Of a DNA stretch of 39,009 nucleotides, positions 32,836 through 39,009 are shown piece after piece. Below the pieces are notes generated by a model, which saw only the letters and a list, made by a program, of their open reading frames with translations, was not told the origin of the DNA and ran no database searches. The DNA comes from Rugamonas violacea (lineage in GTDB: Bacteria > Pseudomonadota > Gammaproteobacteria > Burkholderiales > Burkholderiaceae_D): positions 1 to 39,009 of the forward strand of contig NZ_JAEMNU010000001.1 in the NCBI RefSeq assembly GCF_016461825.1, written 5' to 3'. Position 1 is the first letter of the stretch; each line of letters starts with the position of its first letter. A program made the position numbers and the translations under genes.

Positions 32836-34017
32836 TTATTCGGTGGCCGTCTCCAGGCCGCGCGCCAGGCTGGAGATGCTCGGGTTGTCGATGAACACGC
32901 AGCGCTTGCCGGTGCGCTTGCAGTGGTCCTTGACGCGCCAGTAGGCGCTGTGGCTGATGCAGCCGGTCTGGCAGATCACCAGGTCGGCCGCCGCCAGGCT
33001 GGCGTCGAGCTGGTTGGCGTTGTCCTCCAGGCCGCCGTCGTGGTGGGCGAACTGGGCGCCGCCGCGCTCGATCAGCTCGCGGTAGGTCGCCACGTTGCCG
33101 CTGCGCCCGCCCACACACAGCACGCTCTGGTCGCGCAGGCGCAGCGGCATGCGCACCACGTGTTCGGCCGGCGGGGCGGGGGCGGGCTCGGCCGGACGGG
33201 GCGCCGGCTCGGCGCGGGCGGCCATCTTCAATTCGATGATCTGCTCGCGCAGCGCGCGCTCGCGCTGCTCCATCTGCTGCAGCCGTTCGGCCAGCCGGGT
33301 GCGCGACTCCAGCCCGGGAATGGCGTCGCGCAGCTCGCTCAGCTCGGTGCGCAGCGAGTCGATCATGCTGTCCTTGCCGACGCTGTGGGCGCGCAGCTGC
33401 ATCAACTGGGTGCTGTGCAGCTCGGCCTGCGAGGTCTTGTCCTGCAGCAGGGCGGCGGCGCGCTGGCGCGCCTTGTCGAGCTGGTGCTGCAGCTCGCGGT
33501 TCTCGGCCAGCGTGGCCTGGAACTTGCCCAGGTCGGCGCGCACGCAGGCGCCGGCCTGGTGCTGCACCATGTGCAGGTCGCGGCACATCTGTTCTTCCAG
33601 CTCGGGGCTGCAGCGCGGGTGGCTGAGGCCGGCCCAGAAGGCGCCGGCGACGTCGCCGTTGGCCACGGCGGCGCGCCACAGCGCGGCCACCTGCCCGCTG
33701 TCGCGGGCGGCGCGGAAGCGCAACAGCACGGCGGCGTAGCGTCGTTCCAACTCTTTCTGCAGCGCCTCGGACAGGCGGTTGCGGCTGCCGCATTCGGTCA
33801 CCGCGCCGACGTGCACTTCGTAATCGTCGGCCAGCACTTTGCCGCCGCTGGCCTTGTCGACCAGCTTGCGCAGCACGCCCAGCGGCAGGCCGACGCCGAC
33901 CAGCGGGCAGTGGCAGGCGTGGCCCAATTCCCACAGGCGGCGCCGGCGCGAGGCCAGCGCCGGCTCGAGGGCGCTGGCGATGTTGTGGATCAAGGGAACG
34001 TCGTGTTTATCGCACAT
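32836..34017 (-). CDS. DUF2325-domain protein, Cys/His-rich
   Basis: 393 residues, no signal peptide. The N-terminal part has a Cys/His cluster (C2, H5, then GHACHCPL with H33, C35, H36, C37, and TECGSRN with C76). A long coiled coil follows (about 165-275, LGKFQATLAENRELQHQLDK onward), then a Pro/Ala linker and a C-terminal DUF2325 domain: SVLCVGGRSGNVATYRELIE, HHDGGLEDN, ADLVICQTGCISHSAYWRVK, RCVFIDNPSISSL. Last gene of the hemP operon, which has a Fur box. Function is unknown; a haem- or metal-responsive role is inferred only from context and the Cys/His residues. Confidence 0.85.
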   Translation of the reverse strand: MCDKHDVPLIHNIASALEPALASRRRRLWELGHACHCPLVGVGLPLGVLRKLVDKASGGKVLADDYEVHVGAVTECGSRNRLSEALQKELERRYAAVLLRFRAARDSGQVAALWRAAVANGDVAGAFWAGLSHPRCSPELEEQMCRDLHMVQHQAGACVRADLGKFQATLAENRELQHQLDKARQRAAALLQDKTSQAELHSTQLMQLRAHSVGKDSMIDSLRTELSELRDAIPGLESRTRLAERLQQMEQRERALREQIIELKMAARAEPAPRPAEPAPAPPAEHVVRMPLRLRDQSVLCVGGRSGNVATYRELIERGGAQFAHHDGGLEDNANQLDASLAAADLVICQTGCISHSAYWRVKDHCKRTGKRCVFIDNPSISSLARGLETATE

Positions 34018-34026
34018 GGCCGGCCC

Positions 34027-34359
34027 TCACTGCGCCGACTCGGCGGCGCGGCCACGGCCGATGATGCGGGTCAGAAAGTTGCTCTTGTCTGGACCCGGCA
34101 GCGTGCTCTCGACCACGCCGGCCCACTGCTCGGACAGTTGCTGGCAAGTGGCGCGCAGCACCGGCGCCAGCTCGGGCAGGCCGGCCAGCGCCTTCAGGTG
34201 GCGCTCGATCACCGAGGCCAGCTTGACGCAGGCGCCCTGGTCGGTGGCGCTGGCGGTGTAGTGCGACATCAGGTGCAGCACCGCCGACAGCATCAGCTCC
34301 GGACGGGGCCCGCCATCCTTGGGGGCGAGGAAAATCGGATTGCTACGGTCTATGGCCAT
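34027..34359 (-). CDS. Small conserved-looking protein of unknown function
   Basis: 110 residues from the ATG at 34359, which has AGGAG six bases upstream. The sequence is predicted mostly helical (PELMLSAVLHLMSHYTASAT, KLASVIERHLKALAGLPELA, PVLRATCQQLSEQWAGVVES) and ends in a basic tail. I do not recognise a domain. It lies between hemP and the DUF2325 gene (nine bp before the latter), so it belongs to the same Fur-box operon. Confidence 0.75.
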   Translation of the reverse strand: MAIDRSNPIFLAPKDGGPRPELMLSAVLHLMSHYTASATDQGACVKLASVIERHLKALAGLPELAPVLRATCQQLSEQWAGVVESTLPGPDKSNFLTRIIGRGRAAESAQ

Positions 34360-34428
34360 CAAACGCTCCTGGTTGGGGTGTCGGCTGGCGGTAGGCTGGC
34401 GGGTGGGGGAGGGGGCTGCCGGACCCGC

Positions 34429-34617
34429 TCAGGCGGTGAGGATCAGCTTGTTCAACTGGGTGACGCGCAGCCGGTAGATCTTGCCGCCGTGTTCGATCTC
34501 CAGCTCTTTGCGGCCCTGCATCAGAACGGCGCTGTTGACGCGCGGCGTGACCTGCACGGCCTCGGTTTGCGGGGCGGTGGACGCGTCGGACCGCACGGGG
34601 TTTGGGTGGGTTTGCAT
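34429..34617 (-). CDS. hemP: Hemin uptake protein HemP
   Basis: 62 residues. The C-terminal half, RKELEIEHGGKIYRLRVTQL followed by NKLILTA, is the HemP domain; the first 25 residues are variable. HemP proteins are small, Fur-controlled, and needed for haem uptake gene expression or haem use in several proteobacteria. ATG at 34617 is chosen, with GGAG 11 bases upstream; longer frames would run into the Fur box. First gene of the operon with the two genes downstream. Confidence 0.88.
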   Translation of the reverse strand: MQTHPNPVRSDASTAPQTEAVQVTPRVNSAVLMQGRKELEIEHGGKIYRLRVTQLNKLILTA

Positions 34618-34637
34618 CACGTGGTTGACTCCATAAA

Positions 34638-34686
34638 TAAGAATGATTCGCATTTGCATTATTGGTGAAGATGGCTGGAAATGCAA
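34638..34686 (-). promoter_or_regulatory. Promoter and Fur box of the hemP operon
   Basis: On the minus strand TTGCAT (34686-34681), 17 bp, AATAAT (34663-34658) form a promoter. TGCGAAT-C-ATTCTTA at 34652-34638 is a 7-1-7 Fur-type motif overlapping the predicted start of transcription, 20 bp upstream of the hemP ATG. The match is weaker than at 18498 but of the form common at betaproteobacterial Fur targets. 34687-34834 holds no gene I can support. Confidence 0.7.
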
Positions 34687-34834
34687 GACTTATTTGTGCG
34701 CGCGGCGGCGCGGGGAGGGCGCGCCTGGAGCGGCCGGCGGCGGTCGGACGGGGCGGCTGGCGGGGCGGCTGGCGGCGGTGGCGGCGGACGGCCGGCCCGG
34801 ACGGCCGGCCCGGGCGGCGGCTGGCGCGGCGGCG

Positions 34835-34863
34835 AAAAAAAGCCCGGCGCGCGAACGCCGGGC
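34835..34863 (-). terminator. Intrinsic terminator of the FNR-like gene
   Basis: On the minus strand GCCCGGCG-ttcgcg-CGCCGGGC forms a perfect 8-bp stem followed by seven T. It lies 70 bp after the stop codon of the FNR-like gene. Confidence 0.88.
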
Positions 34864-34933
34864 CAAGCTGGGTCTTGCGAGGGATTGCGCGGTGGGAGCG
34901 GAGCGGCGCCGGGGGCTAGGGCGCGGACCTTGC

Positions 34934-35797
34934 CTAGATCGCCGCCAGCAGAGGCAGCGCGGCGGGCGCCTCGGCACCGGCCTTGCTCCGGGCGGCGGCC
35001 AGTTGTTTGGCGCGGGCGCGTGACGGCGGCAGGCGGCGCAATGTTTTGAGGGCGTCGGCGTCCTTGATGCCGATGGTGCGTTGGTCGACGCTGATCAGGC
35101 CGATTTCGTTGAAGGCCGACAGCGTGCGGCTGACCGTTTCCAAGGTCAGGCCTAGGTAGCTGCCGATCTCGTGGCGCGTCATGCGCAAGTTGAACAGTTT
35201 GCTCGAATAGCCCATCTGGGCGAAGCGTTCGGCCAGCGAGACCAGGAAGCGGGCCACGCGCGCCTCGGCGCTGAGGGCGCCGAGCATGCCGATCATGGCT
35301 TGCTCACGCACCAGCTCGCGGCTCATCACGCCGTACATCATGTTTTCCAGCTCGAGGTGGATGCGCCCCAGCGCCGTCAGTTTCTTGAACGGCAGCAGGA
35401 TCAGGTCGCAGTCCGACAGCGCCACCGCCTCCGACGAATAGTGCCGGGTGTGGATGCCGTCGACGCCCAGCATGTCGCCCTTCATCGGGAAACTGAGCAC
35501 CTGCTCGTTGCCGAACTCGTCGATCAGCACCGTCTTGAGGAAGCCTGAGTTGACGATGTACAGCGTGTCGAAGGGCTGGCCGATGGTGTGGATGCGCTGG
35601 CCCGTCTTGAACTGCACGTGCTGGAACAACAGCTCCTCGGCGGTGATCGAACAGGCGGCGGGGATGTGCAGCAGGTCGCACACCTCCTTGAGGTTCGACC
35701 AGAGACGGCCTTGACGCTGGCGGCCGGCTTCCATCGACGAGGACTGCATGGCCGTCGTTGCGGTGGAGCGGATTTCAGGCGTTTGCGTAGACAGCAT
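34934..35797 (-). CDS. FNR-like Crp/Fnr-family regulator with incomplete cysteine set
   Basis: 287 residues from the ATG at 35797; AGGAG is six bases before it, but directly abuts the ATG at 35803. A cyclic-nucleotide-binding-type barrel (FQHVQFKTGQRIHTIGQPFD, SGFLKTVLIDEFGNEQVLSF) is followed by a dimerisation helix and the helix-turn-helix MTRHEIGSYLGLTLETVSRT, with the E-xx-SR recognition residues of FNR. FNR needs four cysteines for its oxygen-sensing 4Fe-4S cluster. Here C40, C49 and C130 fit E. coli positions 20, 29 and 122, but the position of Cys23 is a Leu. The 292 bp upstream (35798-36089) show no clear site. Confidence 0.85.
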   Translation of the reverse strand: MLSTQTPEIRSTATTAMQSSSMEAGRQRQGRLWSNLKEVCDLLHIPAACSITAEELLFQHVQFKTGQRIHTIGQPFDTLYIVNSGFLKTVLIDEFGNEQVLSFPMKGDMLGVDGIHTRHYSSEAVALSDCDLILLPFKKLTALGRIHLELENMMYGVMSRELVREQAMIGMLGALSAEARVARFLVSLAERFAQMGYSSKLFNLRMTRHEIGSYLGLTLETVSRTLSAFNEIGLISVDQRTIGIKDADALKTLRRLPPSRARAKQLAAARSKAGAEAPAALPLLAAI

Positions 35798-36089
35798 GTT
35801 CATCTCCTGGTGACAGGTAAGTCGGATTTCGTTTTGGTAATGGGAAGAACGGCCCGGGTGCGGCTGCCGCGACCGGCGGATTGCTTGACAGCGCTCAGAC
35901 TGGGACTAGGCCTCGATGCAAGCGACGGCGGGCGCGCCGGCCGGCGTGACCCATTGCAACTTGCATCGACTGGTTTCAGTATGCCAACTAGGGGGGGCGA
36001 TTGATATCAGCAGGCGCTGAATATGGGCGTAGGACGCGGCGCGACCTTGTAGGATTCGTCCTAACGGGCGCGCGCCGGCGGAAGGCGGC

Positions 36090-36734
36090 CTAGGTCTTGA
36101 AGGGGGACAACAGACGATGCGCGACGGCATATTGCACCATCTCCGACAGCGAGTTCATGCCCATCTTTTGCATGATCCGGGTCTTGTGCGTGCTCACCGT
36201 CTTGACGCTCAGGTGCAGGCCGTTGGCGATCTCGGTGATCGACTTGCCTGCCACCAACAGCGAAAACACCTCGAATTCGCGGTCGGATAGTTGCTTGTGA
36301 AGCAAGCTCTCGTTGGGCATCATGATGTTCAGCGCGAGTTGCTCGGCCACCTCGGTGCTGATGTAGGGCCGCCCCGAGGCGACCTTGCGGATCGCCCCGA
36401 CCAACTGGGTGCCGGCGCTCTCCTTGGTCAGGTAGCCCTGGGCGCCGGCGCGGATGGCGCGCACGGCGTACTGCTCCTCCTCGTGCATGGTGAGGATCAG
36501 GATGGCCAGCTTGGGCGCCTCGCCGCGGATCTGGCGGATCAGGTCGACGCCGCTGCGGCCGGGCATCGACAGGTCCAGCAGCAGCAGGTCGAAGCCGCCC
36601 TGGCGCACCTGGGTCAGCACCTCGAAGCCGTCGATCGCTTCGCCGACGATATCGATGTCAGGCGCCCCGTCGAGGATGCGTTTGAGGCCTTCGCGCATGA
36701 TGGTGTGGTCATCGGCAATGACAATTCGGATCAT
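36090..36734 (-). CDS. NarL/FixJ-family response regulator
   Basis: 214 residues. The receiver domain (1-120) has IADDH, phospho-acceptor D54 in LLLLDLSMPGRSG, LTMHEEEQ and the conserved Lys in GYLTKES. The LuxR-type helix-turn-helix is LSDREFEVFSLLVAGKSITE, then IANGLHLSVKTVSTHKTRIM. No kinase gene is adjacent. The start codon has no Shine-Dalgarno sequence and lies only 12 nt after the T tract of the upstream terminator, so expression may need read-through or an internal promoter. It sits between the universal stress protein and the FNR-like genes, suggesting a shared response. Confidence 0.9.
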   Translation of the reverse strand: MIRIVIADDHTIMREGLKRILDGAPDIDIVGEAIDGFEVLTQVRQGGFDLLLLDLSMPGRSGVDLIRQIRGEAPKLAILILTMHEEEQYAVRAIRAGAQGYLTKESAGTQLVGAIRKVASGRPYISTEVAEQLALNIMMPNESLLHKQLSDREFEVFSLLVAGKSITEIANGLHLSVKTVSTHKTRIMQKMGMNSLSEMVQYAVAHRLLSPFKT

Positions 36735-36746
36735 ATGTGGGGTCGG

Positions 36747-36773
36747 AAAAAAAAGGCCCGCCTGAGGGCGGGC
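36747..36773 (-). terminator. Terminator between uspA-like gene and response regulator
   Basis: On the minus strand GCCCGCC-ctca-GGCGGGC makes a perfect 7-bp stem followed by a C and eight T. It ends 12 nt before the start codon of the response regulator, so it may act as an attenuator as well as a terminator. Confidence 0.85.
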
Positions 36774-36840
36774 GTGGATAGGTGGAAAAGCAATAGTCAG
36801 AATACTACTCTAAATCGGCGACTTTTTGCTTTTTCATCAA

Positions 36841-37320
36841 TCATGTCGCATTCTCACCGCCTTGTGGCTCCTTGATCAAGCGATGCACCAACACCGGGAT
36901 CTTGGAATGCGACAAGACCTTGTTGGTGACGCTGCCCAACAACAACTGGCCCCAGCCGCTGCGCCCATGCGAGCCCATGAAGATCAGGTCGCACTGTTGG
37001 CTGGCCGCCACGTCGACGATCTTCAGCGCGGCGCTCTCGGCGAACACGGTCAGGGCGGCGCAGCGCAGGCCGCGCCGTTCGGCGGCCTCGACGATGGCCT
37101 GGACATGCTCCTGGCCGGCGCGCTGCATGGCGGCGCGGTACTCTTCCTCGCTGGGATAGCTGGGCGGGATGATCTCGACATAGATCGGGTACTGGTAGGC
37201 CGGCGCGACGAACAGGGCCAGCACCTCGGCGCCCATTTGCTCGGCGAAGGCGACGCCGGCGCAGGCGGTCTTGCTGGAGACGGCCGAGCCGTCGGTGGTG
37301 ATGAGGATTTTGCGGTACAT
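36841..37320 (-). CDS. Universal stress protein, UspA family
   Basis: 159 residues, single Usp domain. KILITTDGSAVSSKTACAGV opens the fold, and the ATP-binding type motif G-2x-G-9x-G-(S/T) is present in MGSHGRSGWGQLLLGSVTNK. ATP-binding Usp proteins help survival under energy or oxygen limitation. A perfect FNR-type site lies about 100 bp upstream and a FNR-like gene lies two genes downstream, so induction at low oxygen is likely. It ends at its own terminator. Confidence 0.9.
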   Translation of the reverse strand: MYRKILITTDGSAVSSKTACAGVAFAEQMGAEVLALFVAPAYQYPIYVEIIPPSYPSEEEYRAAMQRAGQEHVQAIVEAAERRGLRCAALTVFAESAALKIVDVAASQQCDLIFMGSHGRSGWGQLLLGSVTNKVLSHSKIPVLVHRLIKEPQGGENAT

Positions 37321-37421
37321 GGCTAGCCTCCCGGCCCGCTGCTGCGGATTGTGGGTGTGCGGTGCGGCGGCACCTGACTGAATTTTAGCGCCAATTCACA
37401 CTATTGTAAGTCTGGAAAGAC

Positions 37422-37435
37422 TTGATACTCATCAA
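37422..37435. promoter_or_regulatory. Perfect FNR/ANR box
   Basis: TTGAT-ACTC-ATCAA is an exact match to the FNR consensus. Its centre is 108 bp upstream of the uspA-like start codon and more than 330 bp from cheZ, so the stress gene is the likely target. The remaining gap 37436-37771 holds a GGCCGG-CTTT-CCGGCC hairpin at 37605-37620 and no recognisable flagellar sigma-28 promoter. Confidence 0.8.
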
Positions 37436-37771
37436 TGAAGTCGGCGATGCCGCGCAAGGAGCGTGCGGGGCGGCCTCGTTCCCCGCATTATTTGCACAGA
37501 AGCACTGGTTTTGTGTCCCGCCGCGTGCTTTGACGCGGTAAGCGATGTTAGTATCTGCAAATACAACAGTAAACTTGGCTTTTAACCCTTGAGGCGGGTG
37601 CGCCGGCCGGCTTTCCGGCCCTGGAGATTGAACAACCGGGCGGCGTCCTGCTACACTCGCGTAAGCGCGTTTTATTGCCGGGCGTCATCACTCCGAGGGG
37701 CCGCTTGCGGCGCCCGGGTGATATCAGCTAGTTTAGGGCAGCAATTTTACAAATTATGGAGAAGCAGGGAT

Positions 37772-38599
37772 ATGACCAACGCCGCTGATGATTTCGACGC
37801 ACTATTTGATGAAGTGTCTGCGCAAAGCAAGACCGCAGCGCCCGCAGCCGCTCCCGCCGCCGCCGTAGACGATCTGGAAAGTTTGTTCGACGAAGTCGCC
37901 GCCGCCCGACCGCCCGAGAGCGCTCCCGCCGCCGCGCCGGCCCCGGCCCCGGCCCCCGCCGCCGCCGCGCCCGCCGCCGAGGAGGGCGACGCCGCCGCCG
38001 GCGACAAGCCGATGTTCGAACGCCTGGGCGGCATCGTCCGCCTGCTGCACGACTCGCTGCGCGAGTTGGGCTACGACAAGGCGCTGACCGAGGCCTCGTC
38101 GCAGATCGTCGACGCCCAGGACCGCCTGGAGTACGTCGCCTCGCTCACCGAGCAGGCCGCCAACAAGGTGCTCAACACCCTCGACGACGGCATGCCGGCG
38201 CAGGACGTGTTGTCGAAAAAATCCAAGGAGATGGAGAACCGCTGGAACGACCTGTTCGCCGGCAAGCTCAGCCTTGACGAGTTCAAGGTGCTGGCGGGCG
38301 ATTCGAAAACCTTCGCCCAGGCCGTCTCCGAGGCCACCGAGGCGGAGAAGGCGCGCCTGCTCGAAATCATGATGGCGCAGGACTTCCAGGACATCACCGG
38401 CCAGCTGATCAAGAAGGTGGTGACCATCACCAAGACGGTCGAGCACGAACTGGCCGAGCTGCTGCGCGACAACGCGCCGCCGGCGGTGCGCGAGAAGATC
38501 GCGCAAAAAGAGGTCAGCCTGATGAGCGGGCCGTCAGCGCCCGCCGTCGCGCTGAACCAAGACAATGTCGATGACCTTCTTGCCGATCTGGGATTCTAA
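37772..38599 (+). CDS. cheZ: Protein phosphatase CheZ
   Basis: 275 residues from the ATG at 37772 with AGGGA just upstream. CheZ dephosphorylates CheY-P to reset flagellar motor signalling. The four-helix region has DAQDRLEYVASLTEQAA and the catalytic MAQDFQDITGQ with D207 and Q211, equivalent to E. coli D143 and Q147. The C-terminal CheY-binding peptide is VDDLLADLGF. The N-terminus is unusual: two acidic LFDEV motifs (residues 11-15 and 38-42) separated by Ala/Pro-rich linkers. cheA starts at its stop codon (TAATG), so the two are coupled. cheY is not upstream. Confidence 0.93.
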   Translation: MTNAADDFDALFDEVSAQSKTAAPAAAPAAAVDDLESLFDEVAAARPPESAPAAAPAPAPAPAAAAPAAEEGDAAAGDKPMFERLGGIVRLLHDSLRELGYDKALTEASSQIVDAQDRLEYVASLTEQAANKVLNTLDDGMPAQDVLSKKSKEMENRWNDLFAGKLSLDEFKVLAGDSKTFAQAVSEATEAEKARLLEIMMAQDFQDITGQLIKKVVTITKTVEHELAELLRDNAPPAVREKIAQKEVSLMSGPSAPAVALNQDNVDDLLADLGF

Positions 38600-39009
38600 T
38601 GGACGATATGCTCAAGGATTTCGTCGTCGAGGCGATGGATCTCGCGGTCAACGTTGAGGAGCACCTGCTCCGCCTCGAACGCGACCCGGAAAACAAGGAA
38701 ACGCTGAACGCGGTGTTCCGCTCCTTCCACACCATCAAGGGCGGCGCCGGCTTCATGAACCTGCCGGCGATGGTGGCCGCCTGCCACCTGACCGAGAACC
38801 TGTTCGACGCCTTGCGCACCGGCGCCGCGCCGGTCACCCCGATCGCCATCGAGGCGGCGCTGCAAGCCTCCGGCTTCGTCGCCGACCAACTGGCCGAACT
38901 GTCCAACGGCGCCGAGCCGGACAGCCTGGCCGCCATGCCCGCGTCGCTCGAACTGATCCTGACCGACGCCATCGAAGGCAAGGCCTCGGCGCCGAAGGCG
39001 GCCCCGGCC
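38599..39009 (+). CDS. cheA: Chemotaxis histidine kinase CheA, N-terminal part
   Basis: Only the first 137 residues are in the window; the gene runs off the end. The HPt (P1) domain is clear: MLKDFVVEAMDLAVNVEEHL, NAVFRSFHTIKGGAGFMNLP with the phosphorylated H44, and HLTENLFDALRTG. An Ala/Pro-rich linker begins at the edge. The start ATG overlaps the cheZ stop (TAATG). The P2 to P5 domains must lie beyond 39009. Confidence 0.93.
   Translation, partial: MDDMLKDFVVEAMDLAVNVEEHLLRLERDPENKETLNAVFRSFHTIKGGAGFMNLPAMVAACHLTENLFDALRTGAAPVTPIAIEAALQASGFVADQLAELSNGAEPDSLAAMPASLELILTDAIEGKASAPKAAPA

Noticed and set aside
34690..34933. Small plus- and minus-strand frames between hemP and the FNR-like gene
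   Set aside because: Arg/Gly/Ala-rich GC-driven frames without ribosome-binding sites; a terminator hairpin lies inside them.
36001..36010. TTGATATCAG upstream of the FNR-like gene as an FNR box
   Set aside because: The four-base gap between half-sites is missing and one arm is imperfect.
37436..37771. Sigma-28 flagellar promoter before cheZ
   Set aside because: No TAAA-N15-GCCGATAA-like pair could be found; the promoter may be further upstream or of another type.

Overview
This is a GC-rich window (apart from AT-rich promoter stretches) from a motile Gram-negative proteobacterium. The inner-membrane and TonB-dependent outer-membrane proteins, CheZ/CheA, HemP, an FNR-type regulator and general codon use point to a betaproteobacterium, most likely Oxalobacteraceae (Massilia/Duganella/Janthinobacterium type). 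That placement rests on family resemblance from memory, not on a database search. I saw no rRNA, tRNA, CRISPR array or intact mobile element.

Layout. 1-540: a decayed IS3-family transposase. 636-4734: an SDR-type oxidoreductase divergent from a LysR regulator, a second LysR regulator, and an agmatinase. 4811-8063: a four-gene ECF42-type sigma-factor operon (VOC protein, DGPF/YCII protein, double YCII protein, sigma factor) behind a TGTCGA-N17-CGTC promoter that the operon's own sigma factor probably reads. 8190-11943: a carbohydrate-type TonB-dependent receptor divergent from a HutC-type GntR repressor, with GGTAT half-sites at both promoters. 11992-14778: a free-methionine-sulfoxide reductase, a LysR regulator and a divergent aldo/keto reductase with a poly-Thr tail. 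14916-18428: an orphan hybrid histidine kinase and a KGG-type stress protein with an octapeptide array.

The most interesting part is 18485-34686, an iron-linked island. A promoter fully covered by an ideal Fur box drives five tightly packed genes: PepSY-TM, DUF2271, DUF4198, ApbE and an N-anchored CysJ-like flavoreductase. The DUF2271 protein carries the ApbE flavinylation signature (D93-xx-S-G-A-T99). The set therefore reads as an electron line from cytosolic NAD(P)H, across the membrane, to a covalent periplasmic flavin, plausibly for ferric or siderophore reduction. It is followed by three tandem paralogous TonB-dependent receptors. Each has the same TTTACA/CTTACA-N17-TANATA promoter, a leader with matching GAGCAATA...TATTGCTC arms, and a terminator. 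A convergent Fur-box operon follows: hemP, a small unknown gene and a Cys/His-rich DUF2325 protein.

34835-37435 is a probable low-oxygen regulatory cluster on the minus strand: a universal stress protein with a perfect FNR box upstream, a NarL-type response regulator, and an FNR-like regulator that has only three of the four expected cluster cysteines. From 37772 a chemotaxis operon (cheZ, cheA) begins and runs off the window.
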